A stretch of 64,000 nt of DNA from Sycobia sp. Sy_11 (Eukaryota > Arthropoda > Insecta > Hymenoptera > Epichrysomallidae): the NCBI GenBank assembly GCA_018907035.1, contig JACCIC010000176.1, forward strand, positions 1,060,501-1,124,500. The letters run 5' to 3'. Below the pieces are notes generated by a model. That model was not told the origin of the DNA, did no database searches, and saw nothing but the letters and a program-made list of their open reading frames with translations. Position 1 is the first letter of the stretch; every line of letters starts with the position of its first letter. The position numbers and the translations under genes are program-made. Of this stretch, positions 1 to 11,014 are shown in pieces.

Positions 1-378
1 TACGTCCGCGTACTTAAATTTTGGACGGGAGATTTGGATAAGAGAACCTGGATCTCTTTTCCAATTATACGGACAAAACACTAACGATACTACCGAAAAC
101 CGTATACAAAAACTACGAGAAATGTTAGAATTTGTCCGCAGCCAATTATCAAAAAGCTTCCAAAAACAAAAACAGTATTAAGATCTAAAATGCCAAAAAT
201 GAAGTCCTGAAATAGGTGTACAAGTATATGAACAATCATACGAATTATCCGATAAAACTAGCTCCAAAATAGCTGGGTCCTTTTATATGCAAAAAGATAT
301 CTCCTGTCATCTTCGACCTAAAAAATAATAAAGGAAAATTATTAAACATATACATATTAAATATTTACGAGAAAGATA
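1..378 (+). pseudogene. Gypsy integrase C-terminal relic
   Basis: The plus strand reads as the end of a Ty3/gypsy Pol. Around 255-378 a KLAPK..GPF stretch is followed by a KKISPVIFDL-like segment, which is the usual C-terminal tail motif of gypsy integrases (known family pattern: KLAPKW.GPF..V..ISPV.YEL). Upstream bases 1-250 give fragments of the preceding linker with several stops and frame changes. No catalytic domain is present because the copy enters from the left edge. It is a dead fragment; assignment to gypsy is fairly safe, clade is not determined. Confidence 0.6.
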
Positions 379-469
379 TAATCATCTAGATACCATCCTG
401 ATTAACTATATAAGGGCCGACCAGAGGCCCATAAATTCAGTTGTCCCATAGACCGGGATACACTATATT

Positions 470-682
470 CGGCGAATCCAGTGAGCATCATATTCGCATA
501 TACTATCGAGGTGGAATACACGTATAAAAATAAAAAGAAAATAAGTAACTTTGCAATAATATCGGAGCAGCCAGTAGATATTATTTTTGGCATGAATGTG
601 ATATCAAAAATTGGGTATAGGATCCTTTCACAAACAAGACATTCATCGCAGAATGCAACAAAGAATTAATAACAGACTATAA
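470..682 (+). pseudogene. Retroviral-type aspartic protease fragment
   Basis: An open stretch carries a segment ending QPVDIIFGMNVISKIGYRI. The pattern 'D(I/V)I.GMD.(I/L)' is the flap and second half of the pepsin-like protease of LTR retrotransposons. The active-site DTG/DSG half is not visible. It lies just after an integrase C-terminus, which is the wrong order for one element, so it probably belongs to a different insertion or a rearranged copy. Confidence 0.35.
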
Positions 683-1321
683 GATCAAGGAATGTACAGT
701 GCCACCGAACACCTGACCACTGAGAGCGATTAGTTCTGTAAGAGAGAAAGAATAAATGTATGTTATAAGAATATTAAAAGAATATTACTTGTTTTATACA
801 TATGCATAAAAAATTTATCTATAAAATTATAAAACAAAATTAAGTCAGAAATTTTATTTATTCAAACAATTTTTTTTATTACTACCAAAAACTTTCTCTT
901 GTATGGAATAAATGAACTTTTCAATACTAACGAAATAAATATAAATATAATTAATACCGAAACATATTATTAAATTCATCGGACAAATTTAATATTAAAA
1001 TGTTTGAATATCCGAAATATACATGTATCACCGACAAATCCGTCAATATGTATATTCATACCGACGCATATAAGCACGTGATCAAAAATTGTACTTACCA
1101 AAAGTTAATACGCTCTGAATGATAACAACAAATAAATTAAACGATGAGAAAAAAAGTTAAAGTTATTGTAACTCTAATCTGCAATTCCCAGAAGTTAATT
1201 TAGCCAGAATTCCAAAAACTTTGAAAAGGAGTCAGCTTCAAAAGTTATATCTTCTATATTTTTGATTTTGTTGTTGTTATTATTATTAATTTTTTTATAT
1301 AATGAATTGAAAACAACTCAC
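683..1321. other. AT-rich stretch, no gene seen
   Basis: Bases here are AT-rich with stops in all frames and no recognisable domain, TIR or LTR end. The right edge abuts the donor-like site of the GC-rich candidate exon at 1322. Confidence 0.5.
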
Positions 1322-1703
1322 CTGGGCGTAACACCACTTGCTCGTCACGGTGTACGAATTCAGTAACATATTGCGTGTATGATGTCCGCGCCTGGTGGTG
1401 CTTGCTACGCGTGCTCCAAGAAACCAAGTAGCCAGTCGACACATGACCACCGGAGAGAAAGAACTGGCTCCCGCGGCTTTCCCACCACCGCCGCGGGCCG
1501 ACGAAGTAGGCCCAGACGGATAACGAACAGGCTACGCTGCCGGAAAGAGCCGGCGTGCCAGGCCCAGTGGCAGTACCGCCACAATTACTACCTCCCTCAT
1601 TCGGTGGGCTAGTCCGGGGAATTTCGACGATTCCCGCACCGAATATAGAAAGAACATTACGCAAAACACGAGAGACGCGCAGCCCTGACGAGCTTTCAAT
1701 CAT
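1322..1703 (-). CDS. Candidate GC-rich coding exon, function unknown
   Basis: On the minus strand an ATG at 1701-1703 opens a 127-codon stretch rich in Gly, Ser, Arg and Pro. It runs without a stop to CAG|GTGAGT at 1322/1321, a near-consensus 5' splice donor. The block is GC-rich and CpG-rich between AT-rich flanks, as expected for a first coding exon or a promoter-proximal exon. No family was recognised and no partner exon was found, so it could equally be a GC-rich repeat fragment or part of an LTR. The frame stays open past the donor for about 20 codons of AT-rich sequence, consistent with reading into an intron. Support is only from composition plus the donor site. Confidence 0.25.
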
Positions 1704-2143
1704 GAAGAAAATTCCACTTTATGTTTCCGCTTAGGTGCTGTGTGTCATCGCGAGTGAATCGGGAATCGACAATTCCATATGCGCAGGGACCTCATCACGG
1801 GAGTAGTACGATGTATTACCTGTTACGAAAAGAATATAGGTATTTTTATTGATATATTTCTACTCAAAACACGCTATATTACAAGAGCACCTGTTGCACT
1901 CCCGAAAAAAGAGGGAGACGCGATGACCGAAAACACATGGTTGCGCAAATTATTTCTTCACAAATAATTATTGAGCACACAAGTAATTATTCAATACATC
2001 CGCATAACACTACTAATATTATAATGAAATAATATTATAACACGCAACAGACGCAAATAAATGCGAAAAGGTCGCGACGACCACTGAAACGCGCACAGTC
2101 GATACACCGGCAAAATCGAAATCGAGAGAAAGCGCACTATCTA
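1704..2143. other. Non-coding flank, no gene seen
   Basis: Moderately AT-rich sequence between the candidate exon and the (CT)n array. Short open stretches have no recognisable product. If the exon at 1322-1703 is real, the first part would be its 5' UTR and promoter. Confidence 0.4.

Positions 2144-2240
<97 letters not shown>
2144..2240. repeat. (CT)n microsatellite
   Basis: Nearly pure CT dinucleotide array of about 97 bp with one interruption near 2161-2164. It produces artificial Arg-Glu repeats on the minus strand and should not be read as protein. Confidence 0.98.
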
Positions 2241-2242
<2 letters not shown>

Positions 2243-3380
2243 CGCCGAACATAGTTATACGAATACACGAGAGGGGATACACCTCGCTCGGCAAAAGAGA
2301 GCTGAATCAAACGTATTAGGCCTGCGCCTTCTTTCTCCCTCTAACGCATATTCACGTGCTACCGTTCTCTCTCATACTCGACACGTAGGAATATGAAAAA
2401 GTTTACCTTGGTAGGGAAACCCGAGAGTTTCTACACTAGCGCGTATACTGCGATTATACATAATGGGCGTTCCGAACCAAAACACTCGCCGCATTTAATT
2501 GTGAAGCATAATTATACGAATAAATTGTACGTGCATATGTATCCATATATATACCTTTATATGTATGTGTATATATACGTAAAAATGCTTATGTATATAT
2601 GTATAGATTTCCGAATAACCATAAGTAAAATAATTAAATATGCTATATTAAATCATTATATAAAACACAAATATCATTGTTATATGTAAAGACGGATTAT
2701 AAATGAATATTATAATGATTATAATGTACTGAGCATTGAAATGAGTATATTGTAATTATTAAAGATACTATTGTAATAAATTGCTATCATTATAAATTAT
2801 TTTTATTATAAAATTGGTAGCTCGTCCGATGTTAAACGAGCGGTGATGGAAGTTACCGATAATATTGCTATAAATTGGCCTGCAAAAGGCGAAATCAACA
2901 GTTCACCCGGTGAAGCAACTATCCCGAAGTCGATTCACACGAACTGCTCCTGGAGCTAACCAGTTGCCCAGAACTCGATAAATTCTATCTCTAAAGCTTG
3001 TCCGAATTATTAAGTTGATCCTAACAACTCTGTTGCGAGGCGGTCCTCAAAAGACAGTCGGTTAATAATTTACTGAATCCGAAGAAAACGTCATCCTAGT
3101 TGCGAGGCGCTCTTCAAAAGACCAGCGGAATTAAGTTTTTCACTAGTTGTATCTTATAAAATTAGCCTGATTTATTAAATTCCCCGCGTGGAAAATAACA
3201 CCGGGTATTTAAATCAGCGCGCATTTAATAAAATACATTTTACTTTGTATTTGTACATACATACTTAGCTTTATAAATCTAGTTTTGCGTTAATTGTATG
3301 AATTTATTTAGTATTCGTATTTTCATTTCTGTTACAGAACAGTGACAGAGTTGGGAGTTTATTTTCAATAAATAATTTAT
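2241..3380. other. Non-coding, with a short tandem direct repeat
   Basis: No gene recognised. Two copies of a ~23-bp unit (core TTGCGAGGCG, then CTTCAAAAGAC or CCTCAAAAGAC) lie at 3033-3055 and 3100-3122, 67 bp apart. At about 2816-2832 a TTGGTAGCTCGTCCGATG string resembles the primer-binding region after some LTRs. With the gypsy integrase relic downstream on the opposite strand, this could be decayed LTR or leader sequence, but no LTR ends were found. Confidence 0.35.
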
Positions 3381-3399
3381 CATTAACAAAATATACTGT

Positions 3400-3835
3400 G
3401 TTTGAAAAATAAATTATTTACTATCTTGGTAAATACCGCGTAAGCCATCCCGAGGGGAATAGGAACATTACAAAGGCAGTTAAGGGTTAAGGTTCGATTC
3501 AGCCTCTCCGTCCTCTTGGGTCTAGCGTGGTAAGGCCATATCGTTGAATGAATCATCCCAGGCTCCAAGAGATATTTTTCGATGGTCTGATTCGATGCCG
3601 CTATCCGATAGGAAACATGTTTACGCAGCTGCCTTTTGACGATACATTCTATCCGACGAAAAAAGAGATTCATGAAGACAAGTAGATACTTGTATTCTCT
3701 GGTACATCTTGGAAAGGGAACCATTAGATCTGCAGCTACTACTGTCCAAAGGCGGGTGTCCGTTTGATGGCTGGTAACCCGATGCAATCACCGGTATATT
3801 GTATCATATCTCTGTGGAACGAGAGCCAATAGTAT
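3400..3835 (-). pseudogene. Gypsy integrase catalytic-core relic
   Basis: The minus-strand product contains VVAADLMVPFPRCTREYKYL, matching the integrase core entry 'GD.MGPFPRS.RG..YLL', then FMNLFFRRIECI, and near its end an ER.NRTL motif, the region of the catalytic Glu. The middle Asp motif (SDNG) is lost in a scrambled stretch. It resembles the integrase of the gypsy element near 57.5 kb in the same order of motifs. Stops and frame changes make it inactive. Confidence 0.65.
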
Positions 3836-3899
3836 GATCGTACAATGCAATCATGATAACCGTCTTCAAGATGGCCGTAAAATGTGCCAGTGCTGAGAT

Positions 3900-4760
3900 A
3901 GTGTTAACCGCCCTTCGAGAGCAGTTCAAAAAAAATCCTACGCGGCAGCATTCATCTCAGCCAACAACAACATAAGTACTGCTAAGAATCGGAATGTCAC
4001 GAATCTTGTGGTCCCGAAGAGTTAAGTAGCCAATGCAACTGTAAGATACCTCCAAAATTGGTTTTCCTAAAACCTAGGAATGTCGAGTAAATACCTTTCA
4101 CAATTCAGGCAAAGGAGCTCTTGCAAAATACCTTCAATCCTAGACTGTAAGATGTCCAAATCAGGAGCCTTAGGGAAACCCGGAGGGAAATCCTAGTTGA
4201 AACAATTTTACAGCCTGACTTGGAAAAATTAGCTCCTCAAATGATGTCAGCTAACACTTTGACTTAGAGGCACCAACTAAAGCCGAGGATAATTGTCTAC
4301 GATGCAACGAAAGGCATGCTGCCAGACAAATTGACTTCAGCTATACACGAGCAAAAAAATGGCCTGACATTAACAGCAGAGTAATTTTCGGAGTTGTTTA
4401 AACCCCGTTTTAAAACGGACAAAAGAAATACGCGAGCATACGAGCAATTGGGTAGTGGAAGTGACGCCGAACCCGAGGAACAATCTGCGAGAGTAAAGGA
4501 GAGTGTACGTCACGTGTCTCTCTTGTAGAGTGCAAGATTACTTAAAGATCACCCAATGCTACAAATGCCAGGGATATGAACAAATATCCAAACACTGTAA
4601 AAGAGAATCTGAGTTGCTGTCATTGCGCCACCAGAGGCCTTAGCAGCAAAAAATGTCCGAGTGAGGACCAGATTAATTAACTAAGTGCATAAATTGCAAA
4701 AATAGAAAAGCGAAAGAACGATTATAATGCTATGCATACGAAGTATCTGCAACACGAAAC
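3900..4760 (+). pseudogene. Non-LTR retrotransposon ORF1 (Gag-like) relic
   Basis: Across several frames the plus strand yields a gag-knuckle series typical of R1/jockey-group ORF1: a CYKCQGYEQISKHCKRE-like CCHC around 4555-4615, a CCHC..RGLSSKKCPS-like knuckle around 4612-4665, and a third KCINCKNRKAKE segment around 4685-4715. These bind the element RNA in active relatives. Upstream 3900-4540 gives decayed N-terminal sequence. At least several frameshifts and stops separate the knuckles. The ORF2 relic follows on the same strand. Confidence 0.6.
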
Positions 4761-4869
4761 TAATGTGAAACCTCATAGTTAACTCCACGGATTATGGAGA
4801 GTACAGCACGCAGAAATCTGAGTGGAACTGTTTTACGTTTTACACCGTGAAACGTTAGAAGAGAGCGCA

Positions 4870-6900
4870 GGGTAACTAATATATAGCATAAGGAGCCTTA
4901 CCAACGTAAGGGACGAATCGACGGATTCGGTCTACGGACTCAAATGTAGAAGGAAATATCTCCTGGATGATGAGAGCACACCTCAACCCTAAATTGACAG
5001 TACTAAAATTAGCGCACTTTACCAACATCCACTTTGCGGTGGCGAACGTGAGGTTGGGCATTTTAAACATATAGATGGTCAATGGATACTTCCGGCTGAG
5101 CAAAGAAAGAGGGTGCACTTTATGCAACTATTTAAGGTACTGCACGTAAGTCGGAGGTGGACATCCCATCTCTGGAAACCTGAACATATCGCGGGCAAAA
5201 GGGAATAGTTGGAAAACCTTATAACGCAGTACCATCTCAGGATTGCCAATATGGTAGGAAGTATTGATACAGCCTCGAACATAGTTGGAGAAGGAAATGG
5301 GCACATTACTCTTGTCAACACAAATCTCTAAACATACATTGTAGGATGGCGTGTTAGAAAGAATTATACCTGGTGTGATTACAGAAGGATCACGTTCCAC
5401 GTATACGGGGCGAGCACATATTCTAGCCCAAATGATATTGGGCAAAATCTAAAGCGAACTTACTATACAAGGCTGAGTGAGATACTTTCTGTGCTGTAGT
5501 AAACGAAGAATGCGTCGGAAATTCCCGAAGCGATAGGAAGTCTCTAAGGAAATCACTATCTCAAAAATCGATACTATCGAGAGAGTTTGCTCACTAACAG
5601 CCATTTTGAGCATAGCGTGTAATGTTGCTGTACAAAAAAGCAGAATAGTAGCTAGAAATGTTCTTTGGTGGAACATAAAATTAAACATGTTGCAAAGGCT
5701 ACAAATCGAGCCTGGGATAGGCATTCTAGAAAGAAGATTGTACAAAATGGCCAGAATAAAGTATATCCTAAGACTTAGCCGTAGAAAAGAAGCAAAATTA
5801 AAATACAAAAAAAAGCATCCAGGAAGTTGCATGCAACATCCATCTACATAATACGTACACGATGGACTGGATGAGCAGAGCAACAGCAGTGCTAAACATC
5901 CGATTCACTCAGCACATGCGCAAAATGAAACACAGGAACATTACAACCCAAGAGAAATGGTCAACATACTTCCGCCCTTTGATTAATCTCGCTGAGTTTA
6001 ATCAAGTCTTGGCCAATACGAAGCTGTGTCAGTCCTGCGTCCCAAGCAGCTTCGACTTGGCCATTATTTCAACCGTACTGTTCAGCATTAGTGGTCTCTT
6101 CTAATGAGTGAAAAGATAGCGAAGCGGTTACTATCAGGAAATTTTGAAGACAAGGAGCCAGAAGACCCGCATCCTATAAGCTACCTACTGATAATGAAGC
6201 TCTTATACTGATCAAACGGACTATATTTATAGAACAGAAACTATCTCCTGGACAGGAAGGAGCGATTTACAGAGAACGCCATTGTTTGACAGTTGCCATC
6301 AGTTGTGCAGGTCCATAGGTAAATTGCGCAAAAAATATATTGTAATAATTTTCCTGGATATAAAAAGTGTCTTCGACAATGTCCAGTGATTCGCTGTAAT
6401 GGCAGCGTTGCAAAGTAAAATGTACCGTAAAATGTTTCGAGTCTTTGTACGAGAAACCTTTGAGGAATTACAATTTTCAATCAAAAAGGAAGGCCCACGA
6501 GGATCCGTTCTCGGTCCAACTCTGTGGATTCTTTTCCGTCATCCTCTACTGTGGGTGCTCTCAATACTTGGGTTTGAGGTCATTGCATATACTGATCACC
6601 TTGTGAATTGGATAGAGGGGAACTCGTGAAGAGAAATCAAAAGGATGGACTAGAGATACATTAAAAAAGTGGACATCTGGTATCGCCGCAATAAAATAAG
6701 TCTGGCCTCTCACGAGTGTGAGAATATTGATTTTAAGAGGCCCACTTCACCTCTCATTAACATCATGAATATACGAGTGAAGTAATGAGCGTGAGATCCA
6801 ATGGAATTTATTTCGGCGATCATATGAAAATCAGCAGCCATTTGAAAGCAATGCAATCCTAATATGCGGATTTATTTGATTGGAAGCCTAGCTAGATTGG
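4870..6900 (+). pseudogene. R1/jockey-like ORF2 relic: endonuclease plus RT
   Basis: The plus strand shows the remains of an APE-type endonuclease (about 4980-5450) and then the linker and reverse transcriptase. The clearest part is the open stretch 6399-6629, where GPRGSVLGPTLW matches the RT signature G.PQGSVLGP.LWN, followed by EVIAYTDHLVNWIEGNS. In active relatives the latter is YADD(L/M)V; here the catalytic box reads YTDH, so one of the two key Asp residues is lost. A further linker piece (RRLYKMARIKYILRLSRRKEA) lies at about 5731-5793. Multiple stops and frame changes confirm it is dead. The knuckle-rich ORF1 relic is immediately upstream. Confidence 0.65.
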
Positions 6901-6989
6901 AATGGGCCCTTAAATTTAAAGCTCTTAGTATTACATAGGTTGCTATTTATATTTTAACTATATATAGAATTTGATTTTATATTGAACTA

Positions 6990-8105
6990 ATAATGAAAAG
7001 ATAGTAATTTATGATTGAAAATGGCTTTATTGTTTTGCTCAGTATTCTTTATGATGATTAATACACTTTTGTAAGTACTCGACCGAATTCTCGTAACACT
7101 TTTTCCACTCCGATTGATGTACATCCAAAACATAGTTTCTAAATGCATCAACCGCTTCTTCAGATCCCGTAAAAAGTTGACCACGCAATTTATTTTTGAT
7201 CTGCAGACATAAAAAGAAGTCATTGGGTGCCAAATCAGAGCTATAAGGCTATAACATCAATTCGACATTTTGGCTTGTCAAAAATTCGTTTGTTTGAACC
7301 AATGTGTGAGAGCTCGCATTGTCATGATGTACAATGATTCTTCGTTGCCGGTTATATTTTCATATTTAACAAAGCACTTCTCGCAAACAAATGGTTACGT
7401 ATCGCCCAGAATTCACCGTTCTACATTCCTTTAATAGCGCAGCTGCTACATGTCCAGTTATTCTGAAGAAACTGGCGATCATTTACTTCGAGGTACTTTG
7501 AGCATGAACTAATTTTCTCCGATTGGGTCGTCGTGGAAGATCCATTCAGTGGATACCTGTTTTGTTTCTAGTTCATACGCATAGATCCAAGATTGGTTAC
7601 CTGTATAGATATTATACACAGCATTTTCTGCACCGCGATTGTATTTCTTGAGCATTTCTTTAAACCTATTCACACGAGCATATTTTTGAGCTTTTGTCAA
7701 ATTATGCGGGATCCAACGTGAACAAATCTTTTTTTACACCTAAATGGTCATATAATATCTAATTGATGCTCGCCATACTAATTCCCAAGGATGCCTCAAT
7801 CTTACTGTATTTTGTATGACGATCTTGTTTTATCAGTTCATGCACAGTATTAATATTTTCTGACACAAGAACCGACTTTAAATGACGTTCACCGAACTCG
7901 TGCTGGAAAGAACTGCGACCACGATTAAATACATTATACCCGCGTTTCTCAGTAGCCAAGGAGAGGGCTTCATTGTCAAAAATCCAAGTAAGTTGATTGA
8001 TGCACTCTTATCTTGACAAGCCACGTTAAAATCGAATGTAAAAAATCACTGCACGAAAATTTTCACGAGTCAGTTCCATTTTTTAGCTGCAAAAAAATTT
8101 TCAAG
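6990..8105 (-). pseudogene. Mariner transposase relic (lineage 1)
   Basis: Minus strand. From N to C: a helix-turn-helix part with RGRSSFQHEFGE and YSKIEASLGISMASIN (7759-7959), a central part with MTKAQKYARVNRFKEMLKKY and NQSWIYAYELETKQ (7509-7700), and a C-terminal part with APNDFFLCLQIKNKLRGQ and SEWKKCYEN (7039-7233). These follow the order of a mariner transposase. The first catalytic box, normally GDESW, reads GNQSW, and the third, normally PSDFF, reads PNDFF, so catalytic acids are altered. Frameshifts separate the parts. Ends were not resolved. Confidence 0.75.
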
Positions 8106-8127
8106 TCGTTGTAGATAACACAAATTA

Positions 8128-8878
8128 CACGAGGCTGGTTCAATAAATACCCATGTTTGAAGACAGAGGACGTTCCTTAGAGAAGTTGATGTTATTTATC
8201 GTCTGCTACCATCTGTCAAATGACGCCAAAACAAATTTCAGACTCATATATAGTAATATTTTACATGATAAGTTAGCTATGAAAAAAGTTGACGGTTACA
8301 TTGTTTGTCGCGATTGCTCACGGTGGACAACAAGTGCAAGCGGCTGTTAACTTCGAAGAAAAGTTTACAAAAATTTAATTTGTCACCATTGATGAAATCT
8401 GGATTGATCTAGATCTATTATACACCAGAAAATAAGAAAAGATCAAGGCAATGAATTTCTCGCGGCGAATCTGCTCCAAAGACGACGAAGACGATCCTAT
8501 CGGTCGGAAAGGTCATCACGACAATGCACAGGCACAATTATCTGGAGTTGTCGCCACAAAACTGCATGAGTTGTGTTATCAATTGCTGCCGTATCATCCG
8601 TATTCACTTGATCTGGCTCCTTGCGAATTCTTCTTGTACCCTAACATGAATAAATAGCTCGTAGAAAAAAAATCTTGTTCAAACGAGAAAGTGGTTGCCG
8701 AGACAGAGGCTTATTTTAGAGAGTTCGGAAAATCCTTTTTTTGGAAGGGTTAAAAAATGGCCAAAACGTTTGGAGAAGTGTATCTTTCTGAAAGGAGACC
8801 ATGTTGAAAAATAAAAAAAAATTTTTTGAAAAAATGGTATCTTTATTTCTAACACGGGTACTTATTTAACTGGCCTCG
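8128..8878 (+). mobile_element. Deleted mariner with both TIRs
   Basis: Left end CACGAGGCTGGTTCAATAAA and right end (reverse complement CGAGGCCAGTTAAATAAGTA) form imperfect terminal inverted repeats, each next to TA (8126-8127 and 8879-8880), the mariner target duplication. Length is about 750 bp against ~1.3 kb for a full mariner. Inside, the plus strand keeps a C-terminal transposase part with HPYSLDLAPCEFFLYPNMNK near 8590-8656 and then AETEAYFREFGKSFFWKG. The catalytic PSD/PCD position reads PCE. It is a non-autonomous deletion derivative of a lineage different from its left neighbour. Confidence 0.75.
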
Positions 8879-8880
8879 TA

Positions 8881-9400
8881 CTTAAATGAAATAACGTTCT
8901 GAAGAAGGTTATGGTTAGAAAGGTTAAACTTTCAATTGGAAACATCAAATGGTACATACACCAAGGCTCAACATATAAATAGCAATCTTCGTATCTATAC
9001 CGGGCTGCCCTATCTATCGCTTTGTACGCAGTGGTAATGGTCAAGTATTCAAAGACACCCGGTCATAATCGTTACTGGTACATACAGAAGAACCTGAACA
9101 GACGCTCTAGCAGTGATAACGGTCAAACCGCCAATCGTACTAGAATGCAGACTTAGAGTAGAATTGTATACAAATCGACAATTGCCTCAACACATGAGCA
9201 CCAACGTCTTGCCGCACGAGGGATATCTGAGAAATATCTTTATGAATGGCAAAAAATCTGAAACGACTCTTTAAAAGGTAGGCTGACATAGTCTTACCTA
9301 CCGAATGTTGAAGATAGGATTGGGACAGAGTGGATTCGGCTGTCGCGATGATTAATTTAATTCCTCACGAGGCAAGAATACTTCCGGTCTTACCTCTCTC
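8881..9400. other. Unassigned, no gene seen
   Basis: Short broken reading frames only; nothing could be matched to a family. It separates two mariner relics and may be decayed transposon sequence. Confidence 0.4.
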
Positions 9401-10020
9401 GAAAAGCAACAACTAGATATTTTCTTGGCGAGCTTTTGTTAATCCATAATGTTCCCAGTGTATTAATGGAGCCTTAATTTTGACATCATAAATAATTACC
9501 CACGTTTTATCATTATCTGTTATGATCCCTATAAGTAAATCCAATCCATCGGTAGCGCCATTTCACAGCTCCTGAGCTATGTTTACACAACGTTTCTTTC
9601 GTCAAAATGTAAGAATTTTGTGAACAAACTTTTCTGATACATGTATCATACCTAAAAATTGCTCCGTTAAAATTGCTTGGCATGAACAAAACAAGATGCC
9701 GATATCATTAGTAATTTTTTTTACGGTAATTTGACGAACCTTTAACACTATGTTCTTCAGTTTTTCAAAGTTTTAATTAGTTATTGACCTACTGGGCTCT
9801 CCAAAGCCATGTTCATCCTTGGTGTCTTTCCGGCCTTTTGGAAAGCTTTTGCACCACTCTGTTTGGAACATTGACTAATATTTTTTTGGAGTTTGGGTAA
9901 ACTCACCGTATAGTACTATCAACATTTCAAGTTCTTCGAAAAACCTTATCCAGTTTTGTACATAAATTGAAATGAAACTCTTCGATCCATTTTTAGCATA
10001 GCACCAAATCGCTGAACAGA
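9400..10020 (-). pseudogene. Mariner-type transposase relic (lineage 2)
   Basis: On the minus strand, in at least two frames, a KAFQKGRKDTKDEHGFG-like segment (about 9800-9870) matches the 'F..GRE.VEDDPRSGRPS' linker of mariner-type transposases. Further on, IITDNDKTWVIIYDVKIKAP (about 9470-9530) matches the first catalytic box 'V.TGDETWV..YD.ETK'. The catalytic Asp is retained in form (NDKTW) but the frame is broken repeatedly. No TIR was identified. Confidence 0.5.
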
Positions 10021-10239
10021 CAAAATTCTTCGAATATTTTTGCCTGTCACAAACAAATTAAAAATACTACATAACTAAAACCATTAATATATGTTCGGGA
10101 CATGTATATTAACTCGAAATAAAAAAATCGAACATCGCACTCTAGCGAAACAAGGTCCAACAAAGGTCCAACAAATACAACTCAAAAATTTTGGAAAAAT
10201 ATATATTTCAATATAATCTCAATTCAGCTCTATACATTT

Positions 10240-11010
10240 TTCTTATCGATGTTCCATAAGTTCGATACGCTTTTTATAATAAGAATTGTTAAGCTCCTCA
10301 TAATAGCCATTAACTGCCGGTATCAGCTCTTCATTGTTAGAAAATCTTTGACCAGTGAGCCATTTTTTCAAGTCTAGGAGCAGAAAATAATCCGAGAGAA
10401 CTAAATCTGGCAGACAGGGTAAATGAAGTAGCAATTCAAACTTCAATTCATTAATTTAGATGATTGCAATAACGGATGTGTGAGTTGGTACATTGTCTTG
10501 ATGGAACAACACTTTGTTCTTAATCCAATGCGGCCGTTTTCGCTTGATTTTTTCGCTCAAATGTTGCAATAAGTTTGCATAATACTCGCCGTTGAGTTTT
10601 TTCTTTTTCAAGATAGTCAACGAAAATTATCCCACACGCATCCCAAAAACCGACGCCATAACCGTGCCTGCAGATGGAACGGTCTTTGCCTTCTTTGAAG
10701 CCGGTGTTCCTTTTTGAGTCCGTTGTTTTGATTGTTCTTTTGTTTCGGGTGTAAAGTGGTGGACCCTCGTTTCATTCATAGTTATGAAATTGTGCCAAAC
10801 ATTGGCAAACACTCAACTGAAACATCTTCACGACCTGTTTTTGTTCCATTGTAAACAAACACGGCACCCATCTTGTGCACAGCTTTGTCACCTCCAAATT
10901 TTTAGTTAATGTGCTACTTAATGCACTTTTTGAAATGCCTACTATGTCTGCTACCTGGGGCATTTTTAGTTGACGATGATTCATTACCACTACGTGGCAG
11001 GCGCTGTACT
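10240..11010 (-). pseudogene. Mariner transposase relic (lineage 3)
   Basis: Minus strand, N to C: MPQVADIVGISKSALSSTLT helix-turn-helix with the following TRWVPCLFTMEQKQ linker (about 10840-10970), the HHFTPETKEQS and VPSAGTVMASVFGMRVG parts after the first catalytic box (10627-10750), VLFHQDNVPTHTS with the second Asp (about 10470-10515), and LPDLVLSDYFLLLDLKKWLT with the third Asp (about 10360-10420). The order is that of a complete mariner transposase core and all three boxes can be placed, but frameshifts break it. A copia relic begins directly beyond its N-terminal end, so either the copia is truncated there or the mariner inserted into it. Confidence 0.75.
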
Positions 11011-11014
11011 TGAT

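Noticed and set aside
2019..2294. Minus-strand ORF with long Arg-Glu repeat
   Set aside because: Product of the (CT)n array.
2816..2833. Primer-binding-site-like string TTGGTAGCTCGTCCGATG
   Set aside because: No LTR end or second LTR could be placed next to it; kept only as a remark.
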